NCBI GenBank assembly: GCA_003246035.1
Contig: QKBP01000077.1
Coordinates: 1 to 15,197 of the forward strand
DNA length: 15,197 bases
DNA from: Desulfuromonadaceae bacterium
GTDB taxonomy: Bacteria > Desulfobacterota > Desulfuromonadia > Desulfuromonadales > SZUA-401
Reading direction: 5' to 3'
The notes beneath the pieces are model-generated. The model was not told the origin of the DNA and did not search any database. It worked only from the letters and a program-made list of their open reading frames with translations. The position numbers and the translations under genes were made by a program. Positions 1 to 4,966 of this stretch are shown in pieces (the stretch's first letter is position 1; the number at the start of each line of letters is the position of its first letter).

Positions 1-33
1 TGCAATCTGACGCATTTTCTTGGACTTTTCCAT
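1..33 (-). CDS. nifH: Nitrogenase iron protein NifH, N-terminal start only (runs off the left edge)
   Basis: Only eleven codons are visible, reading MEKSKKMRQIA from the ATG at 33. The upstream sequence has GAGGAG about 8 nt before the ATG, so this is a genuine start rather than a shadow frame. NifH proteins characteristically begin MRQIA(I/V)YGKGGIGKST, the dinitrogenase reductase P-loop that binds MgATP; here a six-residue extension would precede the usual first methionine. Support from context: a near-consensus sigma-54 promoter, a nif-style leader terminator and a small ORF lie directly upstream on the same strand, and draT/draG, whose target is NifH, lie in the same window. The identification is an inference because the P-loop is outside the window; another ParA/NifH-fold ATPase is the main alternative. 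Confidence 0.68.
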   Translation of the reverse strand, partial: MEKSKKMRQIA

Positions 34-144
34 GGTTCTTCTCCTCTTTCCTGTGTCGTTTGTGGTTTGCGTTTCTGTTTCCCGGTGCGAGGCGGCATCG
101 CCCTTGATGTCTCCAGGGGGAAACGGCTCCTAGTCCTGTCTTTC

Positions 145-273
145 TTAATGGTGGCGCAACACCAGGCGATTCCTGCGCGCCCGGCGCCGCATCTGCATGA
201 CACCGACCAGCAGGTGGCTGGCGGCGAAACTGATCAATCCGGTGATTCCGACGACGTACTCGAACAGGGTCAT
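145..273 (-). CDS. Small single-span membrane protein upstream of nifH
   Basis: A 42-residue ORF starting MTLFEYVVGITGLISF, with GGGAGG about 7 nt before its ATG. Residues 5-27 form one hydrophobic helix (YVVGITGLISFAASHLLVGV), followed by a strongly basic tail with seven arginines and two terminal histidines. By the positive-inside rule the tail should be cytoplasmic. It is the first ORF after the sigma-54 promoter and leader terminator, and 111 nt separate its stop from the nifH start, so it is probably the first cistron of the nifH transcript. I do not recognise the family. It could be a small membrane partner or only a translated leader; the clear ribosome site and the TM-plus-basic-tail design favour a real protein. 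Confidence 0.6.
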   Translation of the reverse strand: MTLFEYVVGITGLISFAASHLLVGVMQMRRRARRNRLVLRHH

Positions 274-295
274 GATGTATCCTCCCTTCAAACAG

Positions 296-330
296 AAAAA
301 CCCACCTGTGCATACGCTTTGCACCGTGGG
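296..330 (-). terminator. Leader rho-independent terminator upstream of the small ORF and nifH
   Basis: On the minus strand CCCAC (330-326) pairs with GTGGG (305-301) and GTGC (324-321) pairs with GCAC (311-308), around a nine-base loop and a small internal loop. Five T follow (300-296). No gene on this strand ends upstream, and the structure lies between the sigma-54 promoter and the first ORF. It would therefore attenuate the transcript rather than end a previous one. Leader terminators in nif transcripts are known in Geobacter sulfurreducens, where the GnfK/GnfR system acts by antitermination. Confidence 0.72.
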
Positions 331-362
331 CTTCGTTGCCTTGTTGCGCCGGCCTGCGACGT
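329..362 (-). promoter_or_regulatory. Candidate ANTAR-type antiterminator in the nifH leader
   Basis: Minus-strand bases 340-329 read GGC-AACGAA-GCC, a three-base-pair stem closing a hexaloop with A at position 1 and G at position 4. That is the signature recognised by ANTAR RNA-binding regulators. Its last two bases are the first two of the terminator stem, so the two folds compete. A possible first hairpin, CGC-AGGCCG-GCG, lies just upstream, but its loop lacks the G at position 4, so the canonical two-hairpin motif is only partly met. The same GGCAACGARGCCC module precedes a terminator at 12383-12412. The function is inferred. Confidence 0.5.
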
Positions 363-373
363 CGGTGCTTTAT

Positions 374-389
374 AGCATCAGCCGTGCCA
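374..389 (-). promoter_or_regulatory. Sigma-54 (RpoN) promoter for the nifH transcript
   Basis: The minus strand reads TGGCACG-GCTG-ATGCT, against the -24/-12 consensus TGGCACG-N4-TTGCW. The GG and GC dinucleotides are exactly spaced and only one consensus base differs. The predicted start is near 363, giving a leader of about 90 nt that contains the hexaloop hairpin and terminator. Sigma-54 promoters need an enhancer-binding activator, as expected for nif genes. No NifA-type TGT-N10-ACA site was found within about 170 bp upstream, which fits a non-NifA activator such as GnfM of Geobacter. Confidence 0.8.
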
Positions 390-459
390 AAACCGCTCAT
401 CCTTGTATTTTCAGTAGCTTAGGCATGTGGTATGGCAAGGTGACCAAAACGCGTGCACA

Positions 460-481
460 GGGAATGAGCAGGGAATGAGCA
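460..481. repeat. Two tandem copies of an 11-bp motif at enhancer distance
   Basis: GGGAATGAGCA occurs twice head to tail with no mismatch (460-470 and 471-481). On the minus strand this is TGCTCATTCCC twice. Relative to the predicted sigma-54 start near 363 it lies at about -97 to -118, within the usual range of upstream activator sites. The unit equals roughly one helical turn, so two protomers would bind the same DNA face. The enhancer role is inferred. Confidence 0.55.
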
Positions 482-577
482 GGCGTGAGGCAGCACATGA
501 TGAGACTTTTCTCAATCCGAAACGGGACAGGGGGCCCAGGGTCGCCCGGGGCAACCGGGCCTGCGACGCGTTCCCCC

Positions 578-606
578 TTGACTCCCGCCGCGCCCTCGGG
601 CAAACT
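578..606 (+). promoter_or_regulatory. Weak sigma-70-type promoter candidate upstream of eamA
   Basis: TTGACT (578-583) is followed after exactly 17 bases by CAAACT (601-606). The -35 element is strong and the -10 element is poor (3 of 6). If used, the transcript would start near 613 and reach the terminator at 747-783 after about 170 nt, giving either an attenuated eamA leader or a free small RNA. Confidence 0.3.
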
Positions 607-746
607 CTTCCGACCATGAACACGACCTTCACGCATATTCCGACCCTGACCGTCCGAGCGCTGCGCGCGCGCGTCGTATGGCCCGCGTCGATCTGTGCCC
701 GAAGGTGCGTCACCCGGTAGGTGTCCTACCCGCTGTCAACCTTGCC

Positions 747-783
747 AACGGCCGCAGATCCTTCGTATCTGCGGCCGTTTTTT
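747..783 (+). terminator. Strong rho-independent terminator immediately before eamA
   Basis: AACGGCCGCAGAT (747-759) pairs perfectly with ATCTGCGGCCGTT (767-779) around a seven-base loop, followed by six T (778-783). It ends only 17 bases before the eamA ribosome site and no annotated plus-strand gene precedes it. It therefore either attenuates eamA or terminates a small untranslated RNA. Confidence 0.85.
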
Positions 784-812
784 ATTCAACCGACGAACCC
801 AAGGAGGACGTC

Positions 813-1703
813 ATGTCGGTGCCGGCAGCCTTCGCGGGCGTGATCGTGATCTGGACGACCACGCCGCTGGCGATCAAGTGGAGTGGAGAAGGGAGTCATT
901 TCCTCTTTGCGCTGACCGCGCGCATGCTGATCGGCGCGCTGGTCAGCCTGGCCCTGCTGCGCCTGAGCCGCACCCCCCTCCCCTGGCACCGCAAGGCCCG
1001 CCTCAACTACCTCGCCGGGGGTCTGGGGATCTACGGGGTGATGACCCTGGTCTACTGGGCCGCGCAGTTCATCCCCTCCGGCTGGATCTCGGTGCTCTTC
1101 GGCCTCTCGCCGATCGTCACCGCCCTGGCCGCCTCGCTGCTGCTCGGGGAGCGCAACCTCAGGGCGGCCAAGCTCGCCGGCATGCTGCTCGGACTCGCGG
1201 GGCTGGCGGTCATCTTCGGCAGCGGCGCGACCCTCTCGCCGCAAGCGGCCCTGGGAATCGCCGCGGTCCTGGCGGCGGTGGTCGCCCAGTGCGGCAGCGC
1301 CATCTGGGTCAAGCGCATCGACGCCGGCGTCCCGGCCCTCGCCTCGACCGCCGGCGCGATCCTCGTGGCGACCTTCCTGCTGGAGACGACCTGGATCGTG
1401 CTCGACGTTCACCTTCCGCAGCAGGTCTCGCCGCGGGCGCTCTGGGCGATCGTCTACCTCGGAATCGGCGGGTCGGTGTTCGGCTTCACGCTCTACTACT
1501 ACCTGCTCAAGCACTCCGAGGCGACCCGGGTGGCGCTGATCACCCTGATCACCCCGGTGTCGGCCCTGCTTCTGGGGCACCTGCTCAACGACGAGCCGCT
1601 GACCCTCGGGATCCTCCTCGGCACCGCGGTGATCCTTTTCGGGCTGCTGCTGTTCCAGTTCGGACCGGAGCGTCCGGTCAAACCGCAGGCCAGCCCAAAT
1701 TAG
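813..1703 (+). CDS. EamA/DMT-superfamily permease
   Basis: A 296-residue inner-membrane protein of the drug/metabolite transporter superfamily, probably an exporter of small metabolites or amino acids; the substrate cannot be told. It has about ten hydrophobic segments arranged as two EamA repeats. The first opens with GVIVIWTTTPLAIKW, and the second contains the ALITLITPVSALLLGHLLNDEPLT pattern typical of the family. The start at 813 is chosen because AAGGAGG lies 5 nt upstream and the family begins near this FAGVIVIW segment. An in-frame ATG at 678 would translate straight through the perfect terminator hairpin. The gene stands alone, with a terminator before it and a large stem-loop after it. 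Confidence 0.88.
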   Translation: MSVPAAFAGVIVIWTTTPLAIKWSGEGSHFLFALTARMLIGALVSLALLRLSRTPLPWHRKARLNYLAGGLGIYGVMTLVYWAAQFIPSGWISVLFGLSPIVTALAASLLLGERNLRAAKLAGMLLGLAGLAVIFGSGATLSPQAALGIAAVLAAVVAQCGSAIWVKRIDAGVPALASTAGAILVATFLLETTWIVLDVHLPQQVSPRALWAIVYLGIGGSVFGFTLYYYLLKHSEATRVALITLITPVSALLLGHLLNDEPLTLGILLGTAVILFGLLLFQFGPERPVKPQASPN

Positions 1704-1712
1704 CGACGCCCC

Positions 1713-1754
1713 CCGGGTAGGGCGCGGCACAAAAACGCTCCGCGCCCTACCCGG
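1713..1754. terminator. Perfect 15-bp stem-loop after eamA (terminator-like, no T tract)
   Basis: CCGGGTAGGGCGCGG (1713-1727) is perfectly complementary to 1740-1754, with a twelve-base A-rich loop. It starts 10 nt after the eamA stop and ends about 70 nt before the next start. Neither strand has a T run after it, so it is not a classical intrinsic terminator. It may protect the 3' end of the mRNA or be a repeat element. Confidence 0.5.
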
Positions 1755-1827
1755 AACGGTATATCCCTGATATCCTTGAGCGACAGCTCCGCCGACAGGA
1801 CTCGAACCTTGGGGAGAGACGGACCGC

Positions 1828-4392
1828 ATGTCCGACGCAGCCGCATCCGGTAAGACCCCTTCCTCGCGCACCGGGCGCAGAGCCCGGCGCTATTACCTGG
1901 TCGCGCTGAGCGCCTTCCTGGTCGGCGTCGCGTTCTCCGTCGCCATCTGGCGCAACGCCAGCCTCGCCCTCTTCAACACCGAGAAGACCCGCTTCGACCA
2001 CTATGCCGGCATGATCAACTCCATGATCAGCGACCAGCTCAGCGACCAGGTCTCCGCGGCCCGAACCCTGCTCGCCTTCTGCAATTCGAGCGACCGGGTG
2101 ACCCGCGACGAATGGCGACGGTTCGTCAGCGATATCGGCATGCAACGCCACTACTACGGAGCGCTCGGCTTCGCCTTCACCCGCTACGTCAAGCGCAGCG
2201 ACCTCTCTGCCTTTGTCGCCGCGACCCGCGCCGACGGCGCTCCCGACTTCCGGGTCAAGACCACGGGGGAGCACCCCGACCTGTACGTGGTCGAATTCAT
2301 CGAACCGCTGGATGCAAACCGGACGATCCTCGGCTACGACTACGCCACGGAGCCGGTGCGCCGCATCGCCTTCATCGGCGCGGTGCAGCAGAACGGCGCC
2401 GCCCTCTCGGGGCGCGTCGCCCTGATGCAGAGTCCCGATGCGAGCCCCGGCTTTCTGCTGGTCCTGCCGGTCTACGCCCGGGACGCCGAGCTCACGACCG
2501 TCACGCAGCGCTGGCGCGCCCTGCAGGGATGGATCACGGTGCCGATCCGCATCGACGCCCTGCTGGCCAACGTCCTTGAAAACCTCGACACCCCGCTCGA
2601 CATCGAGATCTTTGACGGCAGCTCCGACGCCAGCGATTTTCTCCTCTACGACCACGACGGGGAGCTGCACACCCTCGCCAGTAACCACGAGCCGCTCCTC
2701 CCGGAGAGCGTGCTGCACAGTCATGTCTCCCTCAAGGTCGCCGACCGGACCTGGTACCTGAACATCATCGCCCTTGCCGGCTTCAGCAAGACCCTCGAAC
2801 ACTCGATGCCGACGACCCTGCTCGGAGCCGGCGTCCTGCTCAGCTGCCTGGCCGCCCTGCTGATCGGCACCTACGGGCGCCACCTCGACGAGGCTCAGGT
2901 GCTGACCGAAAAGATCACCGCCGACCTGCGCCGCACCGAACAGCGCTTCCAGAACCTGTTCCGCAGCCACGACGCGGTGATGCTGCAGATCTCCCCCCAG
3001 AGCGGCACCATCCTCGACGCCAACGCGGCCGCCTGCCGCTTTTACGGCTACCCCCTGAGCCAGCTGGTCGGCATGCCGATCGAGGCGATCAACCCCATGC
3101 CGCGCGAACAGGTCTCCGCGGCCATGCAGCAGGTCGCGGCCGGCCGGCAGAGGCACTACGAATTCCGCCACCGGCTCGCCTCGGGGGAGGTCCGCGACGT
3201 CGAAGTCCACTCCTCCCCCATCGAGATCAGCAACCAGACGGTGCTGTTCTCGATCATCCACGACATCACCCCGCGCAAACAAGCCGAGCTCTCGCTGCGT
3301 GAGAGCGAGGTGCGCTTCCGCACGGTCTTCGAGACCAACCCTGACCCGGTCATCCTGGCCAGCTTCGCCGAGGGGGAGATCCTGGACGTCAACCCGTCCT
3401 TCGAGACCGTCACCGGGATTCCGCGCGGCGCTGTCCAGGGGGGCCGGCTGGAAAACCTCGACCTGTGGATCGGGCAGGAGAACCACGAGAGCTTCCTGAC
3501 CCAACTGCACGACATCGGGGAGGTCAACAACTTCGAGATCGAATTTCTGGACAAGGAGAGAAAGGGACGCACCGGGCTCCTTTCGGCGCGCGCGCTTCAG
3601 GTCAACGGCCTCGACTGCGTGCTCATCTCGATTCGCGACATCACGACCGAGAAGGCCGCGGAGCGGACGCTGGTCCAGGTCAGCCAGATGAAAAGCGAGT
3701 TCATCTCGACCGCGGCCCACGAGCTGCGCACCCCCTTGAGCGCGATCATGGGCTTCACCGAACTGCTCCTCTCGCCGAAGGAATTCGGCAAGTTCAGCCG
3801 CGCCCAGAAGAAGGAGTTCCTGCGTGAAGTCTACAACCGCGGGGCCTCACTGGCACGCCTGATCGACGACCTGCTCGACATCAGCCGCATCGAGAGCGGC
3901 CGGCCGATCAGCCTCAACCTCCAGACGGTCGATGTCCCGGAGATGCTCGAACGGACGCTGGAGTTTTTCCGCCTCCACGACAAACTCCACACCTACCGCT
4001 TCGAGCGCCCGCAACGGGACACCGACAGCCGCTGCCGGCTCGATCGCCAGCGCATCGAGCAGGTCCTCGAGAACCTGCTCGGCAACGCCGGAAAATTTTC
4101 TCCCAGGGGTTCGGAAATCGTGGTGACGGCGGACGTCGACGAGCAGCGGTGGGAAATCTCGGTCATCGACCGGGGGATCGGCATGACGGAAGAACAGCTG
4201 GAAAGGATCTTCGACAAGTTTTACCGGGCCGACGCTTCGAATACGGGGAGCAGCGGGCTCGGTCTGGGGATGAGCATCGTCAAGCAGATCGTCGAAACCC
4301 ACCACGGCCGGATCCGGGTCGAGAGCGCCCCGGGGGCCGGCACCCGGGTGACGTTCACCCTGCCATGCACCCCCGGGGGACAGACCTCCTAG
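1828..4392 (+). CDS. Membrane CHASE-PAS-PAS hybrid-input sensor histidine kinase
   Basis: An 854-residue sensor kinase. Membrane helices are near residues 22-41 and 328-350 and enclose a periplasmic CHASE domain, shown by VVEFIEPLDANRTILGYD and the EPVRR...GFLLVLPVY pattern; CHASE domains bind small ligands such as cytokinin-like compounds or peptides. Two PAS domains follow (about 373-485 and 496-605), each ending in a DIT motif. The HisKA domain carries AAHELRTPL with phospho-acceptor His631. The ATPase domain has the N box (NLLGNAGKF, Asn753), DRGIG (Asp781) and GLGLG (from 810). There is no receiver domain and no neighbouring response regulator, so its partner is elsewhere. GGGGAG lies about 11 nt upstream of the start. 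The stop overlaps the convergent zinc-ribbon gene. The ligand is unknown. Confidence 0.9.
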   Translation: MSDAAASGKTPSSRTGRRARRYYLVALSAFLVGVAFSVAIWRNASLALFNTEKTRFDHYAGMINSMISDQLSDQVSAARTLLAFCNSSDRVTRDEWRRFVSDIGMQRHYYGALGFAFTRYVKRSDLSAFVAATRADGAPDFRVKTTGEHPDLYVVEFIEPLDANRTILGYDYATEPVRRIAFIGAVQQNGAALSGRVALMQSPDASPGFLLVLPVYARDAELTTVTQRWRALQGWITVPIRIDALLANVLENLDTPLDIEIFDGSSDASDFLLYDHDGELHTLASNHEPLLPESVLHSHVSLKVADRTWYLNIIALAGFSKTLEHSMPTTLLGAGVLLSCLAALLIGTYGRHLDEAQVLTEKITADLRRTEQRFQNLFRSHDAVMLQISPQSGTILDANAAACRFYGYPLSQLVGMPIEAINPMPREQVSAAMQQVAAGRQRHYEFRHRLASGEVRDVEVHSSPIEISNQTVLFSIIHDITPRKQAELSLRESEVRFRTVFETNPDPVILASFAEGEILDVNPSFETVTGIPRGAVQGGRLENLDLWIGQENHESFLTQLHDIGEVNNFEIEFLDKERKGRTGLLSARALQVNGLDCVLISIRDITTEKAAERTLVQVSQMKSEFISTAAHELRTPLSAIMGFTELLLSPKEFGKFSRAQKKEFLREVYNRGASLARLIDDLLDISRIESGRPISLNLQTVDVPEMLERTLEFFRLHDKLHTYRFERPQRDTDSRCRLDRQRIEQVLENLLGNAGKFSPRGSEIVVTADVDEQRWEISVIDRGIGMTEEQLERIFDKFYRADASNTGSSGLGLGMSIVKQIVETHHGRIRVESAPGAGTRVTFTLPCTPGGQTS

Positions 4393-4772
4393 AGGGAGTT
4401 GTAGTCGTCGGATTCGACCTTCTCGCCGCTCGCGTCGAGGAACGAGCCCTTCTGCGAATCCTTGACGATCTCCACCCGGTTGTGCGCCACGGAGCAGACC
4501 GTTCCGCAGACGGCGCACTCGTAGAGCTCCTCGTGAAACTGGAAAGCGTTCAGGTCGGTTTCATAGCTGACCATCGAACGGCAGGTGGGGCAGACGAATT
4601 CGGTACAGACGCGCTGCTTCTTCTCCACCTTCCCCTTGATGATCTTGAGCTTGTCCCCGGAAAAGGTCCAGATCCCCCCGCAGACTCCGCACTCGCGCGC
4701 ATCCTGGGCAAACCCTTCGGCGTGCAGATCGATTTCGACGTGGTCACGGCTATGGCAAAGCGGACATTTCAT
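4389..4772 (-). CDS. Double zinc-ribbon protein of unknown function
   Basis: A 127-residue cytoplasmic protein with two four-cysteine ribbons: CPLC (3-6) with CGVC (28-31), and CPTC (61-64) with CAVC (86-89). Further cysteines lie at 56 and 93. Each CxxC pair should hold one zinc or iron ion in a rubredoxin- or zinc-ribbon-like knuckle. The C-terminal 25 residues are acidic and probably flexible. AGGAGG about 8-9 nt before the ATG supports the start. It is monocistronic and convergent with the CHASE kinase, sharing the palindromic CTAG so that each strand's TAG overlaps the other. The family is not recognised; nucleic-acid or protein binding are equally possible. Confidence 0.72.
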   Translation of the reverse strand: MKCPLCHSRDHVEIDLHAEGFAQDARECGVCGGIWTFSGDKLKIIKGKVEKKQRVCTEFVCPTCRSMVSYETDLNAFQFHEELYECAVCGTVCSVAHNRVEIVKDSQKGSFLDASGEKVESDDYNSL

Positions 4773-4910
4773 GGCAACACTCCTCCTGTGTCAGGGTTGG
4801 GAAAATCCTTCGTGCCTCTCCACTCTAAACAGATCTGTGCCCCGTGGCAAGCCGCAGCGTCGACGACACCGCGGCTCCCCGCCCGGGGTCTCAACGGCGG
4901 TCTGCTCGGC

Positions 4911-4938
4911 AAGACATCCCGCGTCCGGGTGGTATGCT
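4911..4938 (+). promoter_or_regulatory. Candidate sigma-70 promoter of the DUF748 gene
   Basis: AAGACA (4911-4916) and TATGCT (4933-4938) are separated by 16 bases, each matching four of six consensus bases. The predicted start near 4945 lies about 20 nt before the chosen ATG at 4967, and after an upstream in-frame ATG at 4844. This argues for the shorter protein. Confidence 0.4.
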
Positions 4939-4966
4939 TGGGGTAACTTCCCGACCTGGATACCCT

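Larger units (their letters stand above)
390..746. other. Non-coding region between the nif promoter and the eamA terminator
   Basis: No ORF here has both a ribosome site and protein-like composition. It contains an 11-bp tandem repeat (460-481), a GC hairpin GCCCGG/CCGGGC (544-549 and 555-560), a weak plus-strand promoter candidate (578-606) and a six-base-pair hairpin GGTAGG/CCTACC (716-730). A 34-codon ATG frame at 616-720 has no ribosome site and an arginine-rich, unprotein-like translation. The left part is probably the upstream activating region of the minus-strand nif promoter. The right part may be an untranslated leader or small RNA ending at the 747-783 terminator. Confidence 0.5.

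Noticed and set aside
34..144. Second sigma-54 promoter directly before nifH
   Set aside because: A minus-strand GG-N10-GC spacing occurs near 74-90, but the other conserved positions do not match.
390..560. NifA-type enhancer TGT-N10-ACA upstream of the nif promoter
   Set aside because: Searched by eye; TGT triplets are present but none has ACA at the right spacing.
616..720. 34-codon frame that might be a leader peptide
   Set aside because: No ribosome site, and no run of one amino acid as expected for an attenuation peptide.
678..812. N-terminal extension of eamA from the ATG at 678
   Set aside because: It would translate through a perfect terminator hairpin, has no ribosome site, and the family start is at 813, which has AAGGAGG.
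1747..3720. 657-codon open frame on the minus strand
   Set aside because: It lies opposite the CHASE/PAS kinase and its translation is Asp/Gly/Val/Arg-rich without any domain, a usual GC-rich antisense shadow.
4844..4966. N-terminal extension of the DUF748 protein
   Set aside because: It is rich in Arg, Pro and Ser, contains the likely promoter, and would bury the signal anchor 41 residues inside the protein.
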